The notes: generated by a model from the sequence alone, not told the origin. Positions 18,702 through 27,891 are shown, numbered from the stretch's first letter. The stretch: DNA of 64,000 nucleotides from CBDAUN01 sp965214615 (GCA_965214615.1 OZ243952.1:1240001-1304000); one strand, 5' to 3'. Made by a program: numbers and translations.

Positions 18702-19367
18702 CTAGCCGCGCTGAAGGATGTCCCGCTTTCTTTCGATGATGTAGGTCCTCATCGCTTCCGAAGCCCGCTGCGAGTCGTGCTCGTTGATCGCCTCGGTCAC
18801 CTCGCGGGTCATTTCCTCGTGCTTCCAGGCGATTGAATGCCATCCGCCTGCCTGAGAGGAAATATAGAACCAAAGCCTTAGATGAAGATTGAAAATTCGC
18901 GGAGAAGTCTCTATCAGAAACTTATTCTGCGACGCATCGGCCAGGACTTGATGAAACTCGCGGTCGAACTCGACATAGCTGTCGATATCGTCACCGTTGA
19001 TGGATTGGACCAGGCTTTGATGCAGTTCCTGGAGCCGGAGCCGCTGTTTCGTCGTAGCCTGCTCCGCTGCGAGCTTGCAGGCGAAACACTCGATCAATTG
19101 GCGGAAATCGTAAATTTGCTGCACATCGGTGTGGGTGATGGCCGAGACGAACATGCCGCGATTCAGTATGTGCTGAACCAGCCCTTCCATGGCGAGGCGC
19201 TGAAGCGCTTCACGTACCGGCGTGCGTCCGATTTCAAGTTCGGCGACCAGAGTCTGTTCAGCGAGAACCGCACCTGGCTCCAATTCAAGCCGGGTGATGC
19301 GGGTGACAAGTTTCTGATAGGCCTTGTCGGCCAATGACGTTCGTTTTTCGCGGGAACTCGTTGGCAT
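18702..19367 (-). CDS. GntR family transcriptional regulator, FCD subfamily
   Basis: A 221-residue regulator. Residues 10-75 form the winged helix: LADKAYQKLVTRIT, EIGRTPVREALQRLAMEGLV and HILNRGMFVS. From about 85 an all-helical FCD domain follows, with the acidic and His residues (D--R--E, H near 140, H near 190) that usually bind a metal and a small organic acid effector. It lies five bases downstream of the CobW gene and is the last gene of the corrinoid cluster, so it is a good candidate to control the cluster in response to the methyl donor. It converges on uvrA with four bases between. Confidence 0.88.
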   Translation of the reverse strand: MPTSSREKRTSLADKAYQKLVTRITRLELEPGAVLAEQTLVAELEIGRTPVREALQRLAMEGLVQHILNRGMFVSAITHTDVQQIYDFRQLIECFACKLAAEQATTKQRLRLQELHQSLVQSINGDDIDSYVEFDREFHQVLADASQNKFLIETSPRIFNLHLRLWFYISSQAGGWHSIAWKHEEMTREVTEAINEHDSQRASEAMRTYIIERKRDILQRG

Positions 19368-19371
19368 TGGA

Positions 19372-20316
19372 CTAGTCCGCGGAAATCACTATTTCTCCAA
19401 AGTTTGCCGCGATGCTTTCCGGGTTCAGATCTTTGCCAATAAAGATCATTCGATAGTGCTCTCGCGACCGGCAGGTACGGATATCCAGCTGCCCGGCAGC
19501 ATATTGAACTTCGGACGCTGCGCCGTCAATTTGCATATGGCCTTTCATTCTGAACAGGCGATCAGGCAGCGAATCGCAAAATTCTGCGAGTTCCGGCTTG
19601 CCGATGTCGTGCCTAGGTTCAACAACAAATGACTGCATGCTGCCATGCCGATGGTGGTGCCCGTGTTCATGATTCTTATTTTCTTCGTGCAGGACCCTCC
19701 CGGAATCGAAGCCGACACTGCCATACTCGCTGGCCAGCAATATTTTCTCAGCTTCGATGTTTGACATCTCAGTATAGTGCAAAACCGCCTCTGGATTCAA
19801 TTCGCGCACCGCAGCAACCGTGTCTTCAATGGTCTTGCGGTCGGCGAGATCAATCTTGTTCAAGATTAGAATGTCTGCGTTTGCCAGCTGGGACTCGTAA
19901 TACTCGCCAAGCATTGATTGCAGTTTTGCAAAATTTGCAGTGTCGGCAACAGTGATGATCGGGGCGATTTTAAATTGGCTCGCCACTTCAGGGGCTTCGA
20001 AATCGTCGAGCATGTCTTCGGGGTCGGCGACGCCGGATGCTTCGACAATGATTCTTTGCGCGCCTGCATCGCGCGCCAGTTCTTCTGCGGCGTTCAGCAG
20101 CGATCCCTTGAGGGTGCAGCAAATGCATCCGGATGAAAGTTCTACGAGATCGACGTTCTGGCCTTCGACGATGGCGTCGCCGTCAAAGCCCATCTGGCCG
20201 AATTCGTTGACAATGACTGCGGTGCGGGCTTCTGTGTCGATCGTGTGCAGAAGATGACGCACCAAAGTTGTCTTTCCGGAACCCAGAAATCCGAATATCA
20301 AGTGCAGTCTGGCCAT
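19372..20316 (-). CDS. CobW/COG0523 family metal-related GTPase
   Basis: A 314-residue G3E GTPase. The P loop GFLGSGKTT sits at residues 9-17, the metal-binding CxCC motif SSGCICCTLKG near 62, NEFGQMGFDG near 37, and the NKID guanine specificity motif near 153. A His-rich loop HEHGHHHRHG near 212 could hold zinc or cobalt. Family members insert metals into partners or aid cobalamin synthesis. Its place between a corrinoid reactivase and the GntR gene suggests supply of cobalt or zinc to the corrinoid methyltransferase system; that role is inferred. Confidence 0.88.
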   Translation of the reverse strand: MARLHLIFGFLGSGKTTLVRHLLHTIDTEARTAVIVNEFGQMGFDGDAIVEGQNVDLVELSSGCICCTLKGSLLNAAEELARDAGAQRIIVEASGVADPEDMLDDFEAPEVASQFKIAPIITVADTANFAKLQSMLGEYYESQLANADILILNKIDLADRKTIEDTVAAVRELNPEAVLHYTEMSNIEAEKILLASEYGSVGFDSGRVLHEENKNHEHGHHHRHGSMQSFVVEPRHDIGKPELAEFCDSLPDRLFRMKGHMQIDGAASEVQYAAGQLDIRTCRSREHYRMIFIGKDLNPESIAANFGEIVISAD

Positions 20317-20367
20317 GCGGCGCGTCCTTTGCTATTTGCGTGTTTTGCTTCGCTGCCTTATGAAGTC

Positions 20368-22302
20368 TTATGCCGTCTGCTGCTGGCGCTGTTCGATGTA
20401 GCGCTTGCTGCGTGTTCGTTTCGGAGCCGCAAAAGGCCGTCCGGAAAAGTTCATCGAGTCGACGAAGATGTCTTGGAAATCCGGTCTCGCCGCAAGAGCG
20501 ACATGTTCAATTCTTTGCGTAATGTCATCGGCCGCTGCGCGTTCGGCCTCCGACAGCAGAGCGAGTTGGGCGCCGAGCAGTGCCGCGTTGCCGATGTATC
20601 TTATCTTGCCGCTTTCCAGATCGGGAAGCAGGCGGATGGTCTTGGCGCTGTCGATGCTGACGTAGTTTCCGAACCCGCCGCAAAGCATCAGTTCATTGAT
20701 ATCGTCATCGGCAATATTCATCACCGACTGCAACATGCGAATTCCGGAATAGATTGCGCTTTTTGCCAGTTGAAGCTGGCGCACGTCGCCCTGAGTGACG
20801 GCGATATTGCGTGCGGTTCCCGACTCGCCGTCCCAGACCAGCACGAACTCCCTCGCCCCGTTCGGACTCTGGGTCAGACGTTCGCGGACCCGCTGCGGAA
20901 GCGCCTCCATGTCACGCTTTCTCATGTTGCCGTTGCTGTCCATGACCTGGGAGTCGATCATTTTCGCTGCCGCATCGATGAGTCCGGAACCGCAGATACC
21001 GATCGCAGGCGCGTCGCCGATTACCACGCACGAAAAATCGTCCTTGGCCTGGACTCGCTCAATGGCGCCGATTGCGCCTCGCATGCCGTCTCTGATTTGT
21101 GCGCCCTCCAGCGCCGGCCCGGCAGGGGCGGAGCAGGCGGTCAGATGATCGCGCGAACCCATTACGACTTCGCCGTTGGTGCCGATGTCAACCAGAACCC
21201 GCACATCGGGGCTTTCGTGTATCCGTGTCGAAAGGATGCAGCCTACGGTATCGGCGCCGACGAATCCTGCGATGATAGGCAGCATGCAGATCTGCGCATT
21301 CGGCGCGGACTTAAGCGGCAGCTCGCTAGCCGGTATCACCATACTGGTGCGCACGACAGGAGCGTAGGGTGCGAGTCCGACGTAGGATACGTCGATGCCT
21401 AGAAAGATATGGTGCATGCAGGTATTGCCAACGACCACGATCTTGTAGATATTGTCGGGCGAAACACCGGCGCTGTCGCAGGTCTCGCGGATGTACTGGT
21501 TGACTTGATTGAGCACCTTGGCACGCAGCGTCGTCGCGTTGCGTTCATTGAATTGCGCGTACGCAATGCGCGACATCAGATCTCCGCCATATTGCGCCTG
21601 CTCGTTGACACCGCCGGCTGATGCCAGCTGTTCGCCGGTCCTTAAATCCAGCAGCGTTGCGACAACGCTGGTGGTGCCGATATCGATCGCCATTCCATAC
21701 ATCCTGTCGGTTGTATCGCCCGATTCGATGTCGATTATCGAACCGTTGAATGTCGTAACCGTGAGCTGTCCGCCCTGACTTCGCAGCAGTTGCGGCGTTT
21801 TGCGGATGGTATGAAGCGGGATGCCGGGATCGCTGATGTCTGGCACGGCTGCGAGCACTTCTTCGATGTCCGAAGTCTGGTGGTGCTCTTCAACGGGTGC
21901 CTTGGCTGTGACAATGTGCTTTTGCACGCCGCTTTCGACAAGCATTCCGCGCTGTTCAAGCTCGTTGTCCGACGATTCGAGAATCTGATGTCCGGCTTCG
22001 GCTTTCGGCGGCATCGCCTTGACCATGGTGTCGCCCAGCATGCGGGTCTGGCATGCCAGTCTGAATCCTTCCTGAACTTCGTCGTATCCGAGTTGCACCG
22101 AGTCCTGAACGGTAGGAGGCGGCATGCTGCCTTTGAGAATCTTTACTCGGCAGCTCCTGCATCGTCCGCGAGACCCGCAAGTCGCGTGGATTTCAACGCC
22201 GGCGGCGCGCGCGGCATCGAGAATCGTTGTGTCGCGAGCGACTTTAACGCAACGTTCCGTTCCGTTTTTAACGGCGAATCGTGCTGACAGCTTCGCAGAC
22301 AT
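20368..22302 (-). CDS. Corrinoid protein reductive activator (ferredoxin plus ASKHA domains, RamA/ACS-activator like)
   Basis: About 644 residues from ATG 22302, which sits 13 bases after the corrinoid protein gene. The N terminus (to about 85) is a 2Fe-2S ferredoxin: HATCGSRGRCRSCRVK plus a distal Cys in RLACQTR. The remainder is the DUF4445/ASKHA ATPase: AIDIGTTSVVATLLDL, VVVGNTCMHHIFLGI, VDIGTNGEVVMGS and APAGPALEGAQI near 465. Such RACE proteins use ATP to drive electrons onto inactive Co(II) corrinoid and return it to Co(I). The long upstream frame to 22443 overlaps the corrinoid gene and I discount it. Confidence 0.9.
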   Translation of the reverse strand: MSAKLSARFAVKNGTERCVKVARDTTILDAARAAGVEIHATCGSRGRCRSCRVKILKGSMPPPTVQDSVQLGYDEVQEGFRLACQTRMLGDTMVKAMPPKAEAGHQILESSDNELEQRGMLVESGVQKHIVTAKAPVEEHHQTSDIEEVLAAVPDISDPGIPLHTIRKTPQLLRSQGGQLTVTTFNGSIIDIESGDTTDRMYGMAIDIGTTSVVATLLDLRTGEQLASAGGVNEQAQYGGDLMSRIAYAQFNERNATTLRAKVLNQVNQYIRETCDSAGVSPDNIYKIVVVGNTCMHHIFLGIDVSYVGLAPYAPVVRTSMVIPASELPLKSAPNAQICMLPIIAGFVGADTVGCILSTRIHESPDVRVLVDIGTNGEVVMGSRDHLTACSAPAGPALEGAQIRDGMRGAIGAIERVQAKDDFSCVVIGDAPAIGICGSGLIDAAAKMIDSQVMDSNGNMRKRDMEALPQRVRERLTQSPNGAREFVLVWDGESGTARNIAVTQGDVRQLQLAKSAIYSGIRMLQSVMNIADDDINELMLCGGFGNYVSIDSAKTIRLLPDLESGKIRYIGNAALLGAQLALLSEAERAAADDITQRIEHVALAARPDFQDIFVDSMNFSGRPFAAPKRTRSKRYIEQRQQQTA

Positions 22303-22315
22303 GCCGGCGAATCCG

Positions 22316-23029
22316 CTAAGCCCAGGCCGCGCGGGGCTCCTTGACCAGCCGCAGAGCAAGTCGCACGGCTTCGATCGCGTCCTTGCCCCAGCCGTCTGCG
22401 CCGCACTCGTCGGCCCAGTTCTGGGTGGTCGGGGCGCCGCCAATCAGAATCTTGACCTTGTCGCGGTGTCCGGAATTCTGGAATTCCTCAATAGTCACTT
22501 TCTGGTAGTAGACGGTTGTGGAAAGCAGTGCGGAGAATCCGACCAGGTCCGCGTTCTCGCGCATCGCCGTCTCGATGAATCGGTCCGGGTGCACATCGGT
22601 GCCCAGATTGATGACGTTGAATCCGGCATTTTCAAGCATGATTGTGACAATGGACTGTCCGATGTCGTGCATGTCGCCCAGCACGGTTCCGATGACGAAT
22701 GTGCCGATCGGCTTTTCGGCCTGGGCGGCCAGCAGCGGGCGTATCAGCGCAAGGCCTGCCTTCATCGCGCGGGCAGTAATGAGCATTTCGGGGATGAAAA
22801 TGACCTGGGCGCTGAATCGGTCTGCCTGCAGATCGAATCCTGGAAAAAGTCCGTCATCCAGAATGACGCGCGGATCCATACCCAGTGCAATCGCTTCCCT
22901 GACTCGTTCGTCAGTATAGATATGGTCGCCGTTTTCCACGGCGTCCCACAAAGTTTCCCATTCCCATCCATCAGGGGCGCGGGACTCCCATCCTTCGGGT
23001 ATAACCAGTACCGGATCTTCCATTGGCAC
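22316..23029 (-). CDS. Corrinoid (B12-binding) methyl carrier protein
   Basis: A 237-residue carrier that holds the methyl group on cobalt between two methyltransferases. The helical cap covers about 25-110 and the Rossmann B12 domain follows. It shows the base-off signature GDMHDIG, with His as the lower cobalt ligand, then FSALLSTTVYY (S-x-L) and ILIGGAP (GG). These three motifs define MtaC/MtbC/MtvC-type proteins. It has an N-terminal extension of about 20 residues (PVLVIPEGWESRAPDGWEW) that I do not recognise. It lies between the UroD-type methyltransferase and the reactivase in the same direction. Confidence 0.93.
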   Translation of the reverse strand: MPMEDPVLVIPEGWESRAPDGWEWETLWDAVENGDHIYTDERVREAIALGMDPRVILDDGLFPGFDLQADRFSAQVIFIPEMLITARAMKAGLALIRPLLAAQAEKPIGTFVIGTVLGDMHDIGQSIVTIMLENAGFNVINLGTDVHPDRFIETAMRENADLVGFSALLSTTVYYQKVTIEEFQNSGHRDKVKILIGGAPTTQNWADECGADGWGKDAIEAVRLALRLVKEPRAAWA

Positions 23030-23049
23030 GTACGCTCGATAAGATTAAG

Positions 23050-24219
23050 TTAGTTCAGCGGATATTTGCCGTAGGTGCCGAAGTCTCTCTGGGCTTCCAG
23101 CATCGTGTAGATGTTCTGGATCGGCACATCGGCAAGGATGTAGTGAGACGGCGAAAATACGTAGCCTCCGCCGGTGGCGAGATTTCGCATGGTTTCGCAT
23201 ACGCCTTTTCGAATGTCTTCCACTTGACCCCTGGGGAGCAGGTTTTGCACATCGAAGCCGCCGATGAATGCGATTTCGTCGCCGAACTTGGCCTTTAATT
23301 CCCGCTGGTTCTTGTTGCCGCCGGTCGGTTGCATCAATCCGGAAAGGTCGACTCCGAGCTCTATCATATCGCCGATAATCGGCGAATAGTCGCCGCAGGA
23401 GTGTAACTTGACGAAGCACTCGGCATTGGTCTTGCGAAACTCCTTGAACATGTAGTCGAACCGCGGCTTGGCAAGGTCTCTCCAGTATGCGGGCGAAATC
23501 ATCATGGACTGCTGCGCTCCGACATCATCTCCGACCCGGATCATGTCGACTCCCATGTTGATTACATTCTTGCCGAGTTCGGTGTAGTATTCGATCAACC
23601 CGTCGAGCACGCCGGCGATCAGTTCGGGCTGATCGAACAGCATCAGGAAGAAGTTCTGGGTTCCGACCAAATGCGCGTATGCCGCTTCAATCAGGGTTGA
23701 CGAAAGATCCACGATGATGAAGTAGTCGTCCTGATACTGGTCGATCAGGGTCTGGATCGGTGCGAGCAGTTCGGCATCGGCCGGGTCTGGCCAGGTGTAG
23801 TTTTTCAGTTCCTCCATCGAGGTGATGGGGTGGTGGTTGGGAAAGTTTTCCGGAACCACTTTCGCTGGCCCCCAGAATTCCTGGGTCTTTTTAAATTCTT
23901 CGTGCTCTTCCTCGGTACGGCCCTTAAGCCCGCTCTTGCCATACCCGACGCCAAAGTGATTGAACCAGGTTTCGCCGATTTTGATCGGCCGGTGGGAAAA
24001 TTGTGCGTTGATGCCGATCTGATAGATGATGGCGTCATTTCCGAGACGCAATTCAAGCTCCGGATTGTGCTTCAATCCGGTTCCGGTCTTGTCGATTCCG
24101 TAGATACGGGCGATTTTTTCCTTTGCTTCGCTCTTCATCCGGTAAAGAAGAGGAACTCTGTCGACTTTCTCGTGACGAATCGCGCGCGCGAACCGTTCGC
24201 GTGGCAGAAGTTCTTTCAT
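23050..24219 (-). CDS. Uroporphyrinogen decarboxylase-family methyltransferase (MtaA/CmuA-like)
   Basis: About 389 residues with a TIM-barrel UroD fold. The zinc-type motif LHSCGDYSPI near residue 257 gives the His-x-Cys found in corrinoid methyltransferases of this family; FSPSHYILADVP near the end supplies the third Cys-equivalent region, though I see His rather than Cys there. In MtaA, MtbA and CmuA the zinc activates a thiol or binds a methyl donor. In this cluster it most likely moves a methyl group from the unknown growth substrate to the corrinoid protein 20 bases downstream. Start 24219 is chosen for a GGAG site 9 bases upstream; 24249 is an alternative. Confidence 0.88.
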   Translation of the reverse strand: MKELLPRERFARAIRHEKVDRVPLLYRMKSEAKEKIARIYGIDKTGTGLKHNPELELRLGNDAIIYQIGINAQFSHRPIKIGETWFNHFGVGYGKSGLKGRTEEEHEEFKKTQEFWGPAKVVPENFPNHHPITSMEELKNYTWPDPADAELLAPIQTLIDQYQDDYFIIVDLSSTLIEAAYAHLVGTQNFFLMLFDQPELIAGVLDGLIEYYTELGKNVINMGVDMIRVGDDVGAQQSMMISPAYWRDLAKPRFDYMFKEFRKTNAECFVKLHSCGDYSPIIGDMIELGVDLSGLMQPTGGNKNQRELKAKFGDEIAFIGGFDVQNLLPRGQVEDIRKGVCETMRNLATGGGYVFSPSHYILADVPIQNIYTMLEAQRDFGTYGKYPLN

Positions 24220-24291
24220 TTTTATATTCTCCGTGGCAGTCAGTGTCAATATATTGTAAATGTATTGAAGGAGTGAAAGGTTCCATTGTGC

Positions 24292-25287
24292 CTATGCACG
24301 CTTCGGACGCTGCATCAGCGACCGGATGTACTTCAGATACTGCACCGAGTATTCGTCTTTTGCCGTAAGCGCATTTGCAGCGAACCGGAAGTCGTCGAAC
24401 GGCTTCACGGGGTTCATGATCGGATCGATCATCAGCGAGTCGCAGCCGGCCAGGATGGACAGGCAGACAAAGGCGTGATTAAGAATTCTTCTCTGCGGCA
24501 GTCCGAACGAGACGTTGCTATGACCGCCGAAAATATGAATTTCCGGATAGCGCGTGCGCAGTTCGCGCACTGCGTCGAGATAGTGGTTGCCGAAATCCGG
24601 ACCTGCGCCGATCGGAAAAACCAGCGCATCGAGAAAGCAGTCGGACATCGGTATGCCGCCTTCGGTCATCATCGAGACGCATTGCTCAAGATTGTCGATA
24701 CGTTGCTGCGCATCCTGGGGCATGCCCCTGTTTCCGCTTGCATTGGCGAACAGAATGGCATTGCGTTCCTTTGCCATTTCGACAAGCACCTGGCGCCCGT
24801 CTTCCAAATTGAATGAATTGATGGCTGGACGACTGATGGAGCCGTCGTGGACTTCGAGTCCCGCATAGATGGTTTTCGAGTCGGACGAATCGATTGAGAC
24901 GACGGTCGAAGTGATCGACTGCGCGGTCTTGATGAGCCATCTCATCCACTCGTAGCGCTCTTCGGGATAGACAGACATTTCGTCGACGCAAAGGTCGATG
25001 ATATGTGCTCCGCACTGCTCCTGGGACCGAATGGCCCAGCCGATGTAGTCCATATTCCTTTGCCGGCATGCTTCGGCGATATGAGGAATCGCAAACATCT
25101 TTTGCTCGTTCGGGTCCTCGGGCATCGCGGCGGTGACATTGAGTCGCTTGGAGTCGCCGTTAAGGTCGTTGTAGCTGACGAACCACTTGCCGTCTTCGCA
25201 ACTGACGCGCTGATTGCTTGACTTGATCTTGCGGGTGGCGTTGAAATTTTCGCCAATGACGATCAGTCCGTTGTTTTTGACTTTCAT
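24292..25287 (-). CDS. Methyltetrahydrofolate:corrinoid methyltransferase (MtrH/CmuB/AcsE type)
   Basis: A 331-residue pterin-binding TIM barrel. Visible family features are LIVIGENFNATRK at the start, CGAHIIDLCVD, STVVSIDSSD, AINSFNLEDG and GHSNVSFGLPQRR near 252-264, the best known signature of the methyl-H4folate binding enzymes AcsE, MtvA and CmuB. It should take the methyl from the corrinoid carrier and give 5-methyl-H4folate (or the reverse). Insert RVSCEDGKWFVSYNDLNG near 28-45 is unusual. It sits between the MetH-activation-like gene and the UroD-type gene, all minus strand. Confidence 0.9.
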   Translation of the reverse strand: MKVKNNGLIVIGENFNATRKIKSSNQRVSCEDGKWFVSYNDLNGDSKRLNVTAAMPEDPNEQKMFAIPHIAEACRQRNMDYIGWAIRSQEQCGAHIIDLCVDEMSVYPEERYEWMRWLIKTAQSITSTVVSIDSSDSKTIYAGLEVHDGSISRPAINSFNLEDGRQVLVEMAKERNAILFANASGNRGMPQDAQQRIDNLEQCVSMMTEGGIPMSDCFLDALVFPIGAGPDFGNHYLDAVRELRTRYPEIHIFGGHSNVSFGLPQRRILNHAFVCLSILAGCDSLMIDPIMNPVKPFDDFRFAANALTAKDEYSVQYLKYIRSLMQRPKRA

Positions 25288-25334
25288 GCTCTGGAACTCG
25301 TCTGGCTGGTGTCGGTTATGCCGGAAGCGGTGGT

Positions 25335-25991
25335 CTAGCGGTCAATCAGGCCATACATGCCCGAGCGTGACATTTTCGGCAGCATTGCTGAACTTTCGAG
25401 CAGCCTTACCGGTATCTGCGCATCATCGAACACGTCGAATAATTTGTTCTGATCGGTTAAGTCCCAGACCACAGGCTGACCGTCTATCGGATAGGAGTAG
25501 CCGGGTCCTAGGCGTCGGGTGATTCTTTTGCCATTGCTTGACGCCCACGCACGAACTGCGATGACGAATTGCTTTGTCGCATGCTCGACGCCGAGCCATG
25601 CGGCCGATTCCAGGAATAGCGCTTCCACCAGATTTTCACTCTCCATCAATTCGATGGTTCGTTCGTCCACTTCCTTGCCCATGGTCAGGGCGAAAACCAC
25701 GACTTCGTGCGCATCCGAAAGATACTGGGTGAAAATTGGACTTTCGAGACATGTTTCGCGCTCCAGAGTCAGGGTGTCGTCGATTAGCGATTCAATTCGT
25801 ACGATGCGGTAGCTTACTGTGGGTTCGGCGATTTCGGTCAGCAGGTTCGCGGCAGCATCTGCGGCATCGCGTACTCTTTTTCGAATCCTTGATAAGTCCT
25901 TATAGCCCTGAATACGAAGAATTGCGTCTACTTTGGGTTGCGGCTTTTCTAAGAAAGTCGTCTCGGTAGAGCCGCTTTTGATCACGTTCAT
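25335..25991 (-). CDS. MetH-activation-domain-like protein
   Basis: A 218-residue stand-alone relative of the C-terminal reactivation domain of B12-dependent methionine synthase. Supporting stretches: LESAAWLGVEHAT, ITRRLGPGYSYPIDGQ (compare the SAM-binding R-x-x-x-G-Y region), NKLFDVF and the terminal ESSAMLPKMSRSGMYGL, equivalent to the TES-AM-P--S-SG-Y sequence of MetH. In MetH this domain binds S-adenosylmethionine and faces the cobalamin during repair. Here it could serve the separate corrinoid carrier. It is the first gene of a close-packed minus-strand series; the AT-rich DNA upstream is a likely promoter. Confidence 0.8.
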   Translation of the reverse strand: MNVIKSGSTETTFLEKPQPKVDAILRIQGYKDLSRIRKRVRDAADAAANLLTEIAEPTVSYRIVRIESLIDDTLTLERETCLESPIFTQYLSDAHEVVVFALTMGKEVDERTIELMESENLVEALFLESAAWLGVEHATKQFVIAVRAWASSNGKRITRRLGPGYSYPIDGQPVVWDLTDQNKLFDVFDDAQIPVRLLESSAMLPKMSRSGMYGLIDR

Positions 25992-26231
25992 CGGGTGCCT
26001 CTAGATTGCATATTTTAAATATATTTTCGATAGGCATGTGAAAAATTTATCAAAATCCCGCAAAAATCGACGAAAAATGGAGTATTTCGCGTACGGACTG
26101 ACATATTTTGCTGATATTTTTCCGATTTGAATCGCAATTGCGTCCAGTGCAATTGATGTGAGGAGTCGCGGCAATAGAATCGATGGTCGATTTGTGGCGC
26201 AGAGTCAGGGACAGGGCGTGCGCCCTTTGAT
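25992..26231 (-). promoter_or_regulatory. AT-rich probable promoter region of the corrinoid operon
   Basis: 240 bases, very AT-rich next to the first operon gene (25992-26150), with A/T-tract sequences such as AAAATATATTTAAAATATG on the minus strand. No riboswitch fold was recognised by eye. I cannot place a -35 box. Confidence 0.35.
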
Positions 26232-27134
26232 CTATGCGCTACGGCGCGCTGCCGATTCAGACATGTTTATGGCTGTTGTGCCGTTTTCGATGTTGCGAAA
26301 CCACTCGGCCGACTTGCGCAGTCCGCCAAGCGGATAGACGTGAATGTCGCTGATGGGGAAATCCGGCCGGTTGAACCGGTGCTTGGCAATGTCCGCCAGC
26401 AACTTGTCAGGCGTTGCGGTCTGAATCAGTCTTGCTGCATTCTTGGACTGCTTGCGAAGGATTTGCATCGATGGTCCGATGCCGCACATCGTGGCATGCT
26501 TGATCAGCGCGGCAAGGCTTGCCAGTCCGGGCACGCCTAGGTGAATCGGCATCGCAATGCCGAGCTTTGAAATTCGCTCGACCCAGTCGATGACCGGTTG
26601 CGCCTGGAAGCAAAATTGAGTGACCAGGTGGAAATTGGCATCGGAACGCTCGGCAAACTGATCCTTCCACAATAGTGCGGATTCTATGTCCTTGTCGGAA
26701 ATGTCGGGGCTTCCTTCAGGATGTCCGGCTATGCCGATTCTTTCGATGCCGGCCTTGTCGAACAACCCGGTTTCGAGCAACTGCATGGAACTGTGGAATT
26801 CGCCGACAGGCTTGCTCGACCCGCCTGCAATTGCCAATACCTGAGTTGATCCGGTTTCGTCCCGGAATCGCTTCAGGCTGTTTTCAAGCTCTCGGCGGTC
26901 GCGAATTTGCCGCGCAGCGAAGTGGGGCACGGGAACAAGGTCCTGGTTCGCCAGAAGCTTGCAGGTTTCGAGCGTGTCTGCCATGTCCGAGCCTGGCAGC
27001 AGAGTCACATAGACCGCAGTGCCCGGAGAGATCAGTTCGAGGAAGTTTTTTATTTTCTTGGCGGCATTGGGCGTTGTTTCGACAGAAAATCCGCGCACCA
27101 GATTCGCGAGAGACTCATTAACGGTCGTCGACAA
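26232..27134 (-). CDS. Methylenetetrahydrofolate reductase family protein
   Basis: A 300-residue FAD enzyme of the MetF family. The TIM-barrel pattern shows FSVETTPNAAKKIKN near 15, YVTLLPGSD, PVPHFAARQ (the P-HL-x-R region), VLAIAGGSSKP (the D/G-GD flavin loop region), GIAGHPEGSPD, LVTQFCFQAQPVIDW and IHLGVPGLAS. It interconverts 5,10-methylene- and 5-methyl-H4folate. Beside a corrinoid:H4folate methyltransferase it probably runs oxidatively, turning captured methyl into methylene-H4folate for assimilation or oxidation, as the cmu-linked metF2 gene does in chloromethane users. It may not be the housekeeping MetF. Confidence 0.85.
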   Translation of the reverse strand: MSTTVNESLANLVRGFSVETTPNAAKKIKNFLELISPGTAVYVTLLPGSDMADTLETCKLLANQDLVPVPHFAARQIRDRRELENSLKRFRDETGSTQVLAIAGGSSKPVGEFHSSMQLLETGLFDKAGIERIGIAGHPEGSPDISDKDIESALLWKDQFAERSDANFHLVTQFCFQAQPVIDWVERISKLGIAMPIHLGVPGLASLAALIKHATMCGIGPSMQILRKQSKNAARLIQTATPDKLLADIAKHRFNRPDFPISDIHVYPLGGLRKSAEWFRNIENGTTAINMSESAARRSA

Positions 27135-27189
27135 GGAAGCAGCTCCTTAAGTTTGGGAAGAGAATAAAAGAAATTCGCCGGTTCCGAGC

Positions 27190-27720
27190 CTACCACTCGA
27201 AATACGCGATAGCGTCGTGAAAGTCATTGATTCTTTCTTCGCTTGAAGAAAGAATTCTAAATCCGTTGCCGCTGTCTGTGCTCCATTGATGAACCAGGAT
27301 GAGCCGGTTCGCCACCCAGCGATCTGCGAATTTGTGTCCGATCATGACAAAGGCGCGATCAGTGTCGATGGTGATGCCGCCGTCGGGTCCGAGACGGGTG
27401 TTCATCGGCCGCGGCGTCGTCCAGTCGGCCAGAACATTCAGTGAAGCCGGATTGAGGGAGTCGGTGATGACTACCCGCTGGATAGGCCATGCAAACGAAT
27501 TGCCGCGGACCGTCACCTGCTTTGCAGGGAACTTGCAGTCGACCGCGCACAGATGCTCCCCTTCAAAGGAGAATCTGTCATAAAAATCCTCTCCGGCTGC
27601 AACCGCGGCCATTCCCGCAGCGCGCGAATCGTCCGCAGCCTGTATTGCAGGCGCTTCCCACTCCATGTCTTTTAGTTCGTGCCGGTTAAATTCGGGCACT
27701 GGAAATCGCTTTGCCCACAT
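27190..27720 (-). CDS. Hypothetical protein upstream of metF-like gene
   Basis: About 176 residues starting at MWAKRFPVPEFNRHELKDM (27720); a longer frame to 27774 has a weak leader. I do not recognise a family. It is soluble and rich in Trp and aromatic residues, with conserved-looking pieces WPIQRVVITDSLNP and TIDTDRAFVMIGHKF. It sits 55 bases before the metF-like gene on the same strand and so belongs to the one-carbon cluster by position. It might be an accessory or substrate-linked component; that is a guess from context only. Confidence 0.6.
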   Translation of the reverse strand: MWAKRFPVPEFNRHELKDMEWEAPAIQAADDSRAAGMAAVAAGEDFYDRFSFEGEHLCAVDCKFPAKQVTVRGNSFAWPIQRVVITDSLNPASLNVLADWTTPRPMNTRLGPDGGITIDTDRAFVMIGHKFADRWVANRLILVHQWSTDSGNGFRILSSSEERINDFHDAIAYFEW

Positions 27721-27891
27721 AATGCCTACCTTCGAATTAACTGTGTGTCGCGGCTTGCGTATCGTTGCTGCCAAGCGCGGAAACCCGGCCGCGATTGACG
27801 CACGCCATTATGTTTGCACAGATAGTCGTGCAAATCAAATGCGCAGTCGAAAATTATAACCATCGCATGCTGCCGGAAAAATCAAAATTCA

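Noticed and set aside
20245..21402. 385-codon plus-strand frame opposite the corrinoid reactivase
   Set aside because: Antisense shadow of a well-supported gene; no known domain.
25992..26231. Cobalamin or SAM riboswitch ahead of the corrinoid operon
   Set aside because: I looked for conserved B12-box or SAM-riboswitch sequences by eye and saw none; a covariance-model search would be needed to be sure.
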